42,262 nucleotides of DNA from Paracoccaceae bacterium (lineage in GTDB: Bacteria > Pseudomonadota > Alphaproteobacteria > Rhodobacterales > Rhodobacteraceae). Below the pieces are notes generated by a model. That model was given only the letters and a program-made list of their open reading frames with translations. It had not been told where the DNA came from and ran no database searches. The stretch lies in NCBI GenBank assembly GCA_028749255.1, contig JAQTYE010000005.1, positions 1 to 42,262 of the forward strand, written 5' to 3'. This document shows, one piece after another, positions 34,337-42,262 of the stretch; positions within the stretch are counted from its first letter, which is position 1; every line of letters starts with the position of its first letter. The position numbers were made by a program, and so were the translations under genes.

Positions 34337-34759
34337 ATGATCAAAGAGTTCAAGAATTTCATCGCCAAAGGCAATGTCATGGACATGGCTGTCGGTATCA
34401 TCATCGGGGCGGCGTTCACGGCCATCGTGACCTCGCTTGTGTCCGACCTCATCAATCCGATCATTGGTGTCGTCACGGGCGGGATCGACTTTTCGAATCT
34501 GTTCGTGAACCTTGGCGAAGGTTCGTTCGCCTCGCTGGCCGCCGCACGTGAAGCGGGCGCCCCGGTGTTCGCCTATGGCGCCTTCATCACCGCCGTGATC
34601 AATTTCGTGATCATCGCTTTTGTGGTGTTCTTGCTGGTCAAGCTGGTGAATCGGGTCAAAGAGGCCGCGGAAACCCCGGCCGAACCCGCGCCCGCCGCGC
34701 CTGCAGGCCCCAGCGAGCTGGATGTTTTGCTGGAAATCCGCGACGCGTTGAAGAAATAA
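34337..34759 (+). CDS. mscL: Large-conductance mechanosensitive channel
   Basis: A 140-residue protein starting [20 protein letters not shown], with TM1 (about 15-43) and TM2 (about 78-105) separated by a periplasmic loop and a C-terminal helix ([14 protein letters not shown]). The pentameric channel opens on sudden osmotic downshift. AGGGG/AGAG lies before the ATG. A Pro/Ala-rich linker before the last helix is longer than in E. coli. A terminator follows. Confidence 0.96.
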   Translation: MIKEFKNFIAKGNVMDMAVGIIIGAAFTAIVTSLVSDLINPIIGVVTGGIDFSNLFVNLGEGSFASLAAAREAGAPVFAYGAFITAVINFVIIAFVVFLLVKLVNRVKEAAETPAEPAPAAPAGPSELDVLLEIRDALKK

Positions 34760-34774
34760 GCCGCACGGCAGACG

Positions 34775-34804
34775 AAAAGGCCCGATCGTTCGACCGGGCC
34801 TTTT
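34775..34804. terminator. Bidirectional terminator between mscL and ald
   Basis: AAAAGGCCCG (34775-34784) pairs with CGGGCCTTTT (34795-34804), with further inner TCG/CGA pairing and T-runs on both strands. Confidence 0.9.
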
Positions 34805-34807
34805 GCA

Positions 34808-35926
34808 TCACAGCGCCAGCGCGTCGGTTCCGGTGATGAAGGGCAGGCCCAACGCCTGACCCACTGCCGGATAGGTGATCTGGCCCGCATGCACATTCAG
34901 CCCATTCAGCAGATGCGGGTCGTCGGCACAGGCTTGTTTCCAGCCCCTGTCGGCCAGCGCCAGCAGGAAGGGCAGGGTGGCATTGCCCAGGGCCTGCGTG
35001 GCCGTGCGCGCCACTGCACCGGGCATGTTGGCCACGCAATAATGCACGATGCCGTCAACCTCGTAGATCGGGTGTTCATGGGTGGTCGCATGCGAGGTTT
35101 CAAAACAACCGCCCTGGTCGATTGCAACATCCACCAGCACGGCGCCCGGTTTCATCGTGGCCAGCATCGCGCGGGTGACCAGTTTCGGCGCGGCAGCCCC
35201 CGGGATCAGCACGGCGCCGATCACCAGGTCGGCCTCGGTCACCAGTTGCGCCGTTGCGCTGCGGTCGGAATATTGGGTGGTCAGTCGGCCCATGAACACA
35301 TCGTCCAGATAGCTGAGCCGCGCGACCGAACGATCCAGCACCGTCACATTCGCGCCCATGCCGCAGGCAACCCGGGCCGCCGCGGTGCCGACCACGCCGC
35401 CGCCAATCACAACGACATTGGCAGGCCGCACGCCGGGCACGCCGCCCATCAACACACCGCGCCCGCCATTGGCCTTTTGCAGGGCCCAGGCCCCGACCTG
35501 CGGCGCCAGACGCCCGGCAACCTCGGACATCGGCGCCAGCAGCGGCAGGCCGCCATTGCGATCCGTCACGGTTTCATAGGCAATGCAGGTCGCCCCCGAG
35601 GCGATCAGATCGCTGGTTTGAACGGGGTCGGGCGCCAGATGCAGATAGGTGAACAGCACCTGCCCTTTGCGCAGCATCGCGCGTTCCACCGCCTGCGGTT
35701 CCTTGACCTTCACCACCATCTCGGCAGCGGCAAAAACCCCGGCCGCGTCGGCCACGATCTGTGCGCCAGCGGCGGTGTAATCTTCATCCGTAAAGCCCGA
35801 GCCTACGCCCGCTCCGGCCTCGATCAGCACCTGGTGGCCGCGCGCCACCGCCTCTTGCACCGCTGCGGGCGTCATACCGACGCGGAATTCCTGCGGCTTG
35901 ATTTCGCGCACGCATCCAATTTTCAT
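34808..35926 (-). CDS. ald: Alanine dehydrogenase
   Basis: A 372-residue NAD-dependent enzyme. Substrate and catalytic residues are in place: Arg15 (EFRVGMTP), Lys75 (VKVKEP) and His96 (FTYLHLAP). The Rossmann motif is VVVIGGGVVGTAAA, and the catalytic Asp is in LVDVAIDQGG. It converts L-alanine to pyruvate and ammonium, and the reverse. GAGGAGGAG lies before the ATG at 35926. Divergent from an Lrp-type gene that is the likely AldR. Confidence 0.97.
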   Translation of the reverse strand: MKIGCVREIKPQEFRVGMTPAAVQEAVARGHQVLIEAGAGVGSGFTDEDYTAAGAQIVADAAGVFAAAEMVVKVKEPQAVERAMLRKGQVLFTYLHLAPDPVQTSDLIASGATCIAYETVTDRNGGLPLLAPMSEVAGRLAPQVGAWALQKANGGRGVLMGGVPGVRPANVVVIGGGVVGTAAARVACGMGANVTVLDRSVARLSYLDDVFMGRLTTQYSDRSATAQLVTEADLVIGAVLIPGAAAPKLVTRAMLATMKPGAVLVDVAIDQGGCFETSHATTHEHPIYEVDGIVHYCVANMPGAVARTATQALGNATLPFLLALADRGWKQACADDPHLLNGLNVHAGQITYPAVGQALGLPFITGTDALAL

Positions 35927-36009
35927 CTGGTCTCCTCCTCGATCCAGAAATCCGTTCATGGGCCCAGTCTGCGCGCCTTCGTTTGATGATGTTTTGAATT
36001 CCGGTTGCC

Positions 36010-36023
36010 ATTTTGCAGAAAAT
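36010..36023. promoter_or_regulatory. Candidate AldR operator
   Basis: ATTTT-GCAG-AAAAT, perfect 5-bp arms, in the 149-bp region between ald and the Lrp-type gene. It also argues against an in-frame start of the regulator at 36013. Confidence 0.35.
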
Positions 36024-36075
36024 CAATGCATATCTTCGGCAAGATCCCAAAAGCAACGAAGAAGCTTGCGCTGAA

Positions 36076-36534
36076 ATGTCATTGGACGCCACAGATCGCC
36101 GTATCCTGACCGTGCTGCAAAAGCAGGGGCGGATGTCGAATGCCGAATTGTCCGAACGGGTGAACCTGTCGGCTTCGGCCTGTCACCGCCGGGTGCAACG
36201 GCTGGAGGAAGAAGGCTATATCCGCGACTACGTGGCATTGCTGGATGCGCGCAAACTGGGCCGTCCGACCACGGTTTTCGTGGAAATCACCCTGTCGGGC
36301 CAGGCCGACGAGGTGCTGGAGGCCTTTGAGCGCGAGGTCAAAAAGATCCCCGATGTGCTGGAATGCCATCTGATGGCGGGATCGGCGGATTATCTGTTGA
36401 AGGTCGTGGCCGAAGACACCGAGGATTTTGCGCGCATCCACCGTGCCAAACTGGCGCGGTTGCCCGGCGTTCAGGGGATGCAGTCGAGCTTTGCCTTGCG
36501 CACCGTGTTCAAGACCACCGCATTGCCGGTTTAA
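36076..36534 (+). CDS. aldR: Lrp/AsnC-family regulator, AldR-like
   Basis: A 152-residue protein starting MSLDATDRRILTVLQKQG. The winged helix (about 5-60) has MSNAELSERVNLSASACHRRVQRLE; the RAM domain (about 70-145) has TVFVEITLSGQ and LECHLMAGSADYLLKVVA. Its divergence from ald matches the AldR arrangement, in which the regulator activates ald in response to alanine. An ATG at 36013 is possible but overlaps the likely operator. Its stop overlaps that of the convergent trkH gene within a TTAA. Confidence 0.87.
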   Translation: MSLDATDRRILTVLQKQGRMSNAELSERVNLSASACHRRVQRLEEEGYIRDYVALLDARKLGRPTTVFVEITLSGQADEVLEAFEREVKKIPDVLECHLMAGSADYLLKVVAEDTEDFARIHRAKLARLPGVQGMQSSFALRTVFKTTALPV

Positions 36535-37980
36535 TTGCGCCAGAACCGCGGCATCACCAGCACCAGAATTGCCAGCAGTCCCAGCCGCCCCAGCAGCATT
36601 GCCAGCGTCATCAGCCATGTTGCGGCGTCGTTGAAGTCGATCATCGTGCCCGTGCGTGCGACCAGCGGACCCATGCCGAAGCCGATATTGCCCAGGCAGC
36701 CCCAGATCGCAAACAGCGATGAGGTGAAATCGACCCCCGTCATCGACAGCGCCACCGACAGCACGCCCAGCGTCAGGATATAGCCCGACACATGCAGCAT
36801 CAGCGGCCCCAGTGTCGCCTCGTCCAGCGCGCTGCCACCATAGCGGGGGGGGGGCGATCCGGTGCGGCGCGTGCAATTGCAACACCGCCGCGCGGATGGC
36901 CGCCAGCGTGACCTGCACCCGGAACACCGACAACGCCCCCGAGCTGGACCCGGTGCAGCCCCCGACCATGCCGACCATGAAGGCCATGACCATCGCAAAG
37001 GCGCCCCAGGGTTCGACCGGGGCCACACCAAAGCCGGTTCCGGTCAGCAGCGAGGCGAAGTTGAAGGTGGTCTCGCGCACGATTTGTTCGATCGGCAAGG
37101 CCTCGCGCGAGAGGCGGTAAACGATCATGATAACGCAAAAATAGCCGTACCAGCGCAGAAAGGCGCGCACCTGCAGATCGTTCCACAGGGGTTTGCTTTG
37201 GCCGTGCAGCAGCTGGAAAAACCGGATGTAGGGCATTGCGCCCAGCAGCATGAACACACTGCCCGCATATTGTGCGGCGGGTGACCAGACCGCGAAATTC
37301 GCGTCATAGGTGCCAAAGCCACCCGTCGCAATCGCCGCCATCGCGTGGATCACTGCATCAAGCGGGTCCATGCCGCACAGCGCGAAGGTCACCGCGCACA
37401 GCGCCGTCAGTCCGGCATAGACCTGCAGCAAAGATATCGCGATATCGCCAGCGCGCGGCAAGACCTTGCCCAGCGTATCGAAGCCCTCGGTCTGGAAATA
37501 GCGCATGCCGCCGATCCGCATCACCGGCAGAAAGATCATCGCGACAAAGGCGATGCCCAGACCGCCCATCCAGTTCAGCATGCCGCGCCACAGGACCACG
37601 GATTTCGGCAGGTCTTCGAGCCCGGAAAACACGGTGTAGCCGGTGGTGGTGATGCCCGAAACCGCCTCGAAATAGGCATCGGTGAAGCTGACATCGGGGT
37701 GGCCGTGGATGAAGGGCAGGGCGCCGAACAGCGGCACGAAAACCCAGATCGCTGCGGTCAGCAGATAGGCCTGTTGCAGGGTCAGCCCGGTGCGCTGCCC
37801 GCTGGCGCTGGCCAAAGCCAAAAGCGCGCCGAACAGAATCGTCTCGATTGCCGCTTCGAAGACCTGCGCCCAGTTCGGGTCGCTCAGCGCATAATCCAAT
37901 GCCACCGGCGCCAGCATCGCCGCCCCAAGCGCGAGCAGGATCAGGCCGAGATGGTGAAAGACGGGGCCGAAATCAGGCAT
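36531..37980 (-). pseudogene. trkH: TrkH potassium uptake protein, disrupted by a frameshift at a G10 run
   Basis: The start MPDFGPVFHHLG at 37980 has AAGG upstream. The first 375 or so residues carry three of the four selectivity-filter loops (SGITTTGYTVF, AIATGGFGTYD, LLTGTGFGVAP). At a run of ten C on the coding strand (36845-36854) the frame shifts. The rest, including the fourth loop (GCLGNIGFGMGPL) and the end (VLVMPRFWRN, TAA at 36531), is intact in another frame. With nine C the join reads HRIAPPRYGGSALDE and gives 482 residues, the normal TrkH length. The first frame as given runs on past the gene end through antisense sequence. TrkH is the membrane part of the Trk K+ uptake system. 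A sequencing error or a phase-variable run are both possible; if the base is an error the gene is intact. Confidence 0.9.
36845..36854 (-). repeat. Homopolymer run (G10 on the plus strand) in trkH
   Basis: Ten consecutive G at the exact point where the two trkH frames must be joined. Runs of this length are prone to slippage in cells and to miscounting in sequencing. Confidence 0.9.
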
Positions 37981-38035
37981 GGGCAAGCCTTGGCGCGGTT
38001 CACGGGATGGCACAATTCACGAAGTTGAGAGGGCC

Positions 38036-38067
38036 AAAAAACCCCCGATGGCCGGGCCATGGGGGTT
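38036..38067 (-). terminator. Rho-independent terminator of rpsU
   Basis: On the minus strand AACCCCC and ATGG pair with CCAT and GGGGGTT (one bulge), followed by TTTT. It lies 38 bp after the rpsU stop and before trkH. Confidence 0.8.
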
Positions 38068-38104
38068 GATCGGTGCGGATAAATCCGCCAGCAATTCCAG
38101 TCGC

Positions 38105-38311
38105 TTAGAGCGCGCCTTCACGCTGAGCTTTCTTCCGCGCCAATTTACGGGCACGGCGAACGGCCTCGGCTTTCTCGCGCGCTTTCTTGACGGAGGGCTT
38201 CTCAAAATGTTGCTTGAGCTTCATTTCACGAAACACACCCTCGCGCTGAAGTTTTTTCTTCAGAGCACGAAGCGCCTGTTCGACATTGTTGTCACGAACG
38301 CTGACCTGCAT
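38105..38311 (-). CDS. rpsU: 30S ribosomal protein S21
   Basis: A 68-residue, very basic protein starting [20 protein letters not shown] and containing [17 protein letters not shown], the S21 signature. It binds the 30S platform near the anti-Shine-Dalgarno and helps translation initiation. GGAAGGTGG lies upstream. The tail ([13 protein letters not shown]) is typical of alphaproteobacterial S21. Confidence 0.97.
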   Translation of the reverse strand: MQVSVRDNNVEQALRALKKKLQREGVFREMKLKQHFEKPSVKKAREKAEAVRRARKLARKKAQREGAL

Positions 38312-38364
38312 GTGGTTGTCACCACCTTCCTAGGTTAGAGTTGCATCAGATTGCAGGAAGCGGC

Positions 38365-38393
38365 CATATAGCAAAGGCAGGGCCACTTGTCTA
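38365..38393 (-). promoter_or_regulatory. Probable sigma-70-type promoter of rpsU
   Basis: On the minus strand TAGACA (38388-38393), 17-bp spacer, TATATG (38365-38370), about 54 bp before the S21 start codon. Confidence 0.5.
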
Positions 38394-38417
38394 CTGCCGC
38401 GCGCAAAGGAAAATGCC

Positions 38418-39089
38418 ATGAAAAACGACCATTTGGATGTGGATCGGATGAAGGCCGAATTGCTGGCGGCGATCACGCCGCATGTGCCCTTTGATGGCTG
38501 GTCCGAGCCCGCATTTGCCGCCGCTGTGGCCGACCTTGGCGTTGATCCGGCGCTGGCGCGTCTGGTGTGCCCGCGCGGGGCGGTTGATCTGGCGGTGGCC
38601 TATCACCGCGCGGGCGATGCCGCGATGGAGGCGGCGCTGGCCGAGGCCGATTTGTCCGAGATGAAATTCCGCGACAAGGTGGCCACGGCGGTGCGGTTGC
38701 GGTTGCAACTGGCCGATCCCGAATTGGTGCGCCGGGGCGCGGCGGTCTTTGCCTTGCCGCAAAACGCCGCCACCGGCAGCAAGCTGATCTGGGGCACTGC
38801 CGACCGGATCTGGTGCGCGCTGGGTGATACCAGCACCGATTACAACTGGTATTCCAAACGCCTGACGCTGTCGGGGGTGTATTCGGCGGTGGTTTTGTTC
38901 TGGATGGGCGATGACAGCGAGGGGCATGTGGACAGCTGGAACTTTCTGGATCGCCGGATCGCGGATGTGATGCAATTCGAAAAGGTGAAGGGCAAATTGC
39001 TGAAGCTGCCCTTCGTGAAAGACATGCTGGGCGCGGTGCAGGCACCGCAGGCCAAACCGATGCCCGGCCGGATGGGAGAGACCCAATGA
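38418..39089 (+). CDS. COQ9-family ubiquinone biosynthesis protein
   Basis: A 223-residue protein. The N-terminal part resembles a TetR-like helical fold, and the C-terminal half carries COQ9 features (LIWGTADRIWCALGDTSTDYNWYSKR, split as LIWGTADRIWCALGD and TSTDYNWYSKR). COQ9 proteins bind lipids and assist ubiquinone ring modification. AAAGGA lies before the ATG. The stop overlaps the next gene's ATG (ATGA), so the two are coupled; the quinone link between the genes is suggestive. Confidence 0.88.
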   Translation: MKNDHLDVDRMKAELLAAITPHVPFDGWSEPAFAAAVADLGVDPALARLVCPRGAVDLAVAYHRAGDAAMEAALAEADLSEMKFRDKVATAVRLRLQLADPELVRRGAAVFALPQNAATGSKLIWGTADRIWCALGDTSTDYNWYSKRLTLSGVYSAVVLFWMGDDSEGHVDSWNFLDRRIADVMQFEKVKGKLLKLPFVKDMLGAVQAPQAKPMPGRMGETQ

Positions 39090-40072
39090 CCTTGCCGCTG
39101 CAAATGACCGCCATCGAGATCACCGCCCCTGGCGGGCCGGAGGTGCTGCGTCCGGTAACGCGTGCGGTGCCGGTGCCGGGCTATGGCGAGATCCTGATCG
39201 AATTGGCCTATGCCGGGGTGAACCGCCCCGATGCACTGCAACGCGCGGGCGCCTACAAGGCGCCGCCCGGCGCGTCGGATCTGCCCGGGCTGGAATGCGC
39301 GGGCACGGTTGCGGCGCTGGGGCCGGGCGTGTCGGACTGGGCGGTGGGCGATGCGGTCTGCGCGCTGTTGCCCGGCGGCGGTTATGCCGAATATGCCACC
39401 TGTCCTGCGACCCATGCGCTGCCGGTGCCTGCGGGGATGGATCTGAAATCCGCGGCTTGCCTGCCGGAAACCTGCTTCACCGTCTGGTCCAATATCGTGA
39501 TGCGCGGCGGGTTGCAGGCAGGCGAGAAGTTTCTGGTCCATGGCGGGTCAAGCGGCATCGGCACGACCGCGATCCAGATCGCCCGGGCGCTGGGGGCACG
39601 GGTCTTTGCCACCGCCGGATCGGCCGAAAAATGTGCCGCCTGTGCGGCGCTTGGGGCCACCGCGATCAACTATCGCGATGCGGATTTTGTTGATGTCCTG
39701 CGCGCCGAGGGCGGTGCCGATCTGATCCTCGACATGGTTGGTGGCAGCTATATTGCCCGCAATATCAAGGCGCTGGCTGACGATGGCCGGATGGTTTTCA
39801 TTGCCTTCCTTGAAGGCCCGAAGGCCGAGATCAACTTTGCACAAGTCATGCTGCGCCGCCTGACGATCACGGGCGCGACGCTGCGCCCGCAATCCGACGC
39901 CGCCAAAGCCGAAATTGCCCGCCAGTTGCGCGAACAGGTCTGGCCGATGATTGCCGCAGGCAAGTTGCACCCGATCATCGACAGCACCTATCCGCTGGCC
40001 GAGGCGGCTGCGGCCCACGCCCGGATGGAAACCAGCGCGCATATCGGAAAGATCGTTCTGCGTGTTCGATGA
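39086..40072 (+). CDS. NAD(P)H-quinone oxidoreductase, zinc-free MDR family (PIG3-like)
   Basis: A 328-residue protein. The GroES-like N-terminal domain has YAGVNRPDALQRAG and PGLECAGTV; the nucleotide-binding domain has LVHGGSSGIGTTAIQIARALGA (split as LVHGGSSGIGT and TAIQIARALGA). The Cys and His zinc ligands of alcohol dehydrogenases are missing, as in quinone oxidoreductases of the PIG3/QOR group, which use NADPH to reduce quinones or related carbonyls. It is coupled to the COQ9-type gene by a 4-bp overlap. Confidence 0.88.
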   Translation: MTLPLQMTAIEITAPGGPEVLRPVTRAVPVPGYGEILIELAYAGVNRPDALQRAGAYKAPPGASDLPGLECAGTVAALGPGVSDWAVGDAVCALLPGGGYAEYATCPATHALPVPAGMDLKSAACLPETCFTVWSNIVMRGGLQAGEKFLVHGGSSGIGTTAIQIARALGARVFATAGSAEKCAACAALGATAINYRDADFVDVLRAEGGADLILDMVGGSYIARNIKALADDGRMVFIAFLEGPKAEINFAQVMLRRLTITGATLRPQSDAAKAEIARQLREQVWPMIAAGKLHPIIDSTYPLAEAAAAHARMETSAHIGKIVLRVR

Positions 40073-40094
40073 TGTCGTGTGGTGATGCTGGCTG

Positions 40095-40112
40095 CTGTCA
40101 TGCAATATTGAC
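40095..40112. promoter_or_regulatory. Weak Pho-box-like element upstream of the metallophosphoesterase gene
   Basis: CTGTCAT-GCAA-TATTGAC has one perfect PhoB half-site and a poor second half (3 of 7 positions), 74 bp before the start codon of an exported phosphoesterase-like gene. Confidence 0.25.
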
Positions 40113-40186
40113 CTAGTGGTCGTAAATTCGTGATGTTCATGGGGCCACTCTGCGCGCGCCCAGATCCGGGCGCAAAGAGGTTCTCC

Positions 40187-41218
40187 ATGAAATCGACCAT
40201 GCTCCGTGCCGCGCTTGCTGCACTTGCCACGACCACTGCTTTTGCCGCACACGCGCAGGATGCTGCGCCTTTCACGATGGGTATCTGGGGCGACATGCCC
40301 TATGCCAAAGCCAATGACGCCCCGGCGATCCCGGCCCTGATCGCGGATATGAACGCCTCGGACATCGCGTTCTCGATGTATGATGGCGACATCAAGGACG
40401 GTTCTTCGGAATGTGTCGATGCGACCTATACCGACGGCATCGCGATGTTCGACAGCCTGGCCAAGCCGGTGATCTATGTTCCGGGCGACAACGAATGGAC
40501 CGATTGCCACCGCCTGAACAACGGCAGCTGGGACAATCTGGAGCGGCTCGATCACATCCGCAAAACCATGTTTGCCTCGGATGAGACCTTCGGCATGGAA
40601 AAAATGGTGGTCGAACATCAGGGTAAGCCCGCCGAAGCCTATGCCGAAAATACCCGTTATTCGAAATCCGGGGCGATGTTTGTCGGCCTGAACATCCCGG
40701 GTTCGAACAATAACAAGGTGAATGGCGAAAAAGACTGCACCAAGAAAAGCGCCCGTACCGCCGAACAATGCGCTGCTGACAACGCGGAATATGAAGCGCG
40801 TGACGCCGCCAACATCGAATGGATGAAAGCCAGCTTCGCCAAGGCGAAAGCCGATGGTGACAAGGGGATCATGCTGGTGATCCAGGCTGACCCGGGCTTC
40901 GACATTCCCGAAACCGAGGATACCGATGAAAGCCGGATGGAAGGCAAAGAAGGCTATGTCGCCTTCCTTGACGCGCTGATCGCCGAAACCGAAGCCTATG
41001 ACGGTCAGGTCGTGCTGGTGCATGGCGATACCCATTACTTCAAAATGGACAAGCCGCTGCCGAACGCCTCGCATATGTTGGCCAATTTCACCCGCGTGCA
41101 AACCTTTGGCTCGCCGAACGTGCATTGGATCAAGGTCGATGTGGACGCCGCTTCGCGCGATGTCTTCACCTTCCATCCGATGATTGTGGCCGCCAACGCC
41201 AAGAAATCGTTGAACTGA
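40187..41218 (+). CDS. Exported calcineurin-like metallophosphoesterase
   Basis: A 343-residue protein with a signal peptide (1-23, AHA-QD). Metal-binding motifs are GIWGDMPY (Asp36), MYDGDIKDG (Asp66/Asp68), VPGDNEWTDC (Asp101, Asn102) and VHGDTHYF near residue 285. AAAGAGG lies 7 nt before the ATG at 40187. The protein should act in the periplasm; the substrate is unknown. A segment rich in Lys, Cys and Ala (GEKDCTKKSARTAEQCAADN, about 187-206) lies between the motifs and may form a disulfide-linked loop. Confidence 0.82.
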   Translation: MKSTMLRAALAALATTTAFAAHAQDAAPFTMGIWGDMPYAKANDAPAIPALIADMNASDIAFSMYDGDIKDGSSECVDATYTDGIAMFDSLAKPVIYVPGDNEWTDCHRLNNGSWDNLERLDHIRKTMFASDETFGMEKMVVEHQGKPAEAYAENTRYSKSGAMFVGLNIPGSNNNKVNGEKDCTKKSARTAEQCAADNAEYEARDAANIEWMKASFAKAKADGDKGIMLVIQADPGFDIPETEDTDESRMEGKEGYVAFLDALIAETEAYDGQVVLVHGDTHYFKMDKPLPNASHMLANFTRVQTFGSPNVHWIKVDVDAASRDVFTFHPMIVAANAKKSLN

Positions 41219-41252
41219 TACCGCTTGAACGGATCGGCGGACAAATCTGGAT

Positions 41253-41277
41253 GGGGCGCCCTTGTGGCGCCCCTTTC
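41253..41277. terminator. Terminator between convergent genes
   Basis: GGGGCGCC (41253-41260) pairs with GGCGCCCC (41266-41273) across a 5-nt loop, followed by TTTC on the plus strand. It serves the metallophosphoesterase gene. Confidence 0.75.
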
Positions 41278-41279
41278 AA

Positions 41280-41915
41280 TCAACGCACGCGTTCCATCAG
41301 CGCGTCACGCATCGTGCAGTCGCGGATCACGTCGGGGCCGCAGGTGCGCGGCTTCAGGTCTTTGGTCAGGCAAATCCGGGCCTCTTGAATCCGGCCCTGA
41401 TCGCAGGTGATGGTGATCATCTCGCGGCGCAGTTCGGGGTTGGCCTCCAGAAACGCCTCTTCGACGACAGTGGCGGGCAATTTGATGTCCTTGCTCAGGG
41501 TTTCGAACACATCAGGAATGTCGATGGTGGCGTAGGCCGCACGCGCTGTGGCGTAATAGTCGCTGGCCGACAGCCCGGCGCATCGCCCGTGCTTTTTCCA
41601 CTGATACCAGGCCGCGCCATCCGATCCCATGACGTCCTCCATCGCCGCCGATTGCATCCGTGACGGGTCGTGTGCGGTGGTGCGGCAATAGCTGGGATAG
41701 CCGCGTTCATATTGCGGCCACAGCCCGTGCAACACGAACGAGGCATCGGCTTTCGGGTCGCATTGGCGGGCATTGCGGCCTGCGCCATCGGTCGCACACC
41801 AGCTGGGTGACCAGGACAGCGCCATCACGTAATAGTCGAAATCCCCCGCGCGTTCGCCATCCGCCCAAGCGGGGTTGGCCAAACACAGCAGGGCGGCAAT
41901 GGTTACAAGTTTCAT
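41280..41915 (-). CDS. RNase T2-family protein, exported
   Basis: A 211-residue protein with a signal peptide (about 1-18, AWA-DG). The first active-site motif is intact: FVLHGLWPQ (His63). The second, usually HEW..KHG, reads YQWKKHGRC: His109 is kept, but the first His and the Glu are replaced by Tyr104 and Gln105. SWSPSWC and several Cys suggest disulfides. RNase T2 enzymes cut single-stranded RNA in the periplasm; the changes may weaken or alter activity. GGAAAGAG precedes the ATG. Confidence 0.85.
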   Translation of the reverse strand: MKLVTIAALLCLANPAWADGERAGDFDYYVMALSWSPSWCATDGAGRNARQCDPKADASFVLHGLWPQYERGYPSYCRTTAHDPSRMQSAAMEDVMGSDGAAWYQWKKHGRCAGLSASDYYATARAAYATIDIPDVFETLSKDIKLPATVVEEAFLEANPELRREMITITCDQGRIQEARICLTKDLKPRTCGPDVIRDCTMRDALMERVR

Positions 41916-42047
41916 TTTCTCTTTCCTCTGGCCGGATTCGGCACTATATACGGGCGCAATTCCCCCCAGAAATGGACCGCGGTCACGGGAAGCACCCGAC
42001 CGCAGCCGATTTCACGGCCCGGGAGAGATTTGTAAAGGATGGCTCCG

Positions 42048-42262
42048 ATGACGAACAAGCCCCTGATGGCCAAGGCGACCGCCGTGTGGCTGGTGGACAA
42101 TACGACGCTGACCTTCAAGCAGATCGCGGATTTCTGCGGCATGCATGAATTGGAGGTTCAGGGCATTGCCGATGGCGACGTGGCCGTGGGCGTGAAAGGC
42201 TTCGATCCGGTCGGATCGAACCAGCTGGACCCGAAAGAGGTCGAGAAGGGCGAGGCTGATCC
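42048..42262 (+). CDS. DUF1013-family protein, cell-cycle regulator TrcR type, partial
   Basis: The first 71 codons, cut by the window end. It reads MTNKPLMAKATAVWLVDNT and continues LTFKQIADFCGMHELEVQ, then IADGDVAVGVKGFDPV, the start of the alphaproteobacterial DUF1013 family, which databases name cell-cycle transcriptional regulator TrcR. The segment contains a helix-turn-helix-like part. ATG at 42048 is preferred; an in-frame ATG at 42039 lies directly against its own AAAGG. A TATATA at 41945-41950 may be its -10. Divergent from the RNase T2-family gene. Confidence 0.85.
   Translation, partial: MTNKPLMAKATAVWLVDNTTLTFKQIADFCGMHELEVQGIADGDVAVGVKGFDPVGSNQLDPKEVEKGEAD

Noticed and set aside
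36531..37980. Programmed ribosomal frameshifting as the explanation for split trkH
   Set aside because: A ten-base C run could slip, but no stimulatory structure was evident and TrkH is not known to need frameshifting; an error or slippage mutation is simpler. Kept only as a remote option.

Overview
The window looks like a chromosome segment of an alphaproteobacterium of the Rhodobacteraceae (Roseobacter/Rhodobacter/Paracoccus group). The basis is the high GC content, the gene families (a DUF6280-type protein, a Coq9-type protein, a DUF1013/TrcR-type protein, an alphaproteobacterial pcm-tolC-popZ order) and the short GC-rich intergenic hairpins carrying a GGAGTATTTT.GCCAAGAA core. No tRNA, rRNA, CRISPR array, insertion sequence or phage gene was seen. 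Most of the window is core housekeeping sequence. The accessory part is the left 10.7 kb. Layout: (A) 1-10730, a surface/attachment region. The minus strand carries the N-terminal part of a large repetitive adhesin-like protein (BapA-type prefix domain, about 100 residues of Gly-Asp, then GLLG-rich 35-residue repeats) that runs off the window start. Divergent from it is a compact Tad/Flp pilus cluster: TadD-like TPR lipoprotein, one small Flp-type pilin, CpaB, CpaE/TadZ, CpaF/TadA, TadB, TadC, then a large membrane-bound hybrid histidine kinase. From the pilus ATPase gene onward the genes overlap or nearly abut. No secretin, prepilin peptidase or TadE/F/G gene lies in the window. A similar 15-bp box (ATACTTA-N3-ATGTA) lies upstream of both the adhesin and the pilin gene. 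(B) 11152-14631, a conserved alphaproteobacterial block: PCMT-family methyltransferase, TolC, and an acidic PopZ-like protein. (C) 14723-26193, housekeeping genes: DUF6280 protein, EF-P, YgfZ, an MsbA-type ABC exporter, a class V aminotransferase, a DUF305 protein, an unrecognised conserved protein, a HisC-like aminotransferase, a crotonase, and valyl-tRNA synthetase. (D) 26312-33466, metabolic pairs with their regulators: Lrp/AsnC divergent from an ornithine-decarboxylase-type enzyme; a DUF2235 hydrolase overlapping a thioesterase tail to tail; MetF divergent from a MetR-like LysR regulator; SuhB; and an unrecognised 211-residue protein whose upstream region carries two exact LexA-type boxes. 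(E) 33511-42262: GST, MscL, alanine dehydrogenase divergent from an AldR-like regulator, TrkH broken by a one-base shift at a G10 run, ribosomal protein S21, Coq9, a quinone oxidoreductase, an exported metallophosphoesterase, an RNase T2-family protein, and the start of a DUF1013/TrcR-type regulator cut by the window end. The observations most worth following are the paired LexA-type boxes in front of an uncharacterised gene (32740-32782), the G10 frameshift in trkH (36845-36854), the shared box in front of the adhesin and pilin genes, and the reduced Tad locus ending in a hybrid kinase. All functional calls rest on reading motifs by eye; no database search was run.
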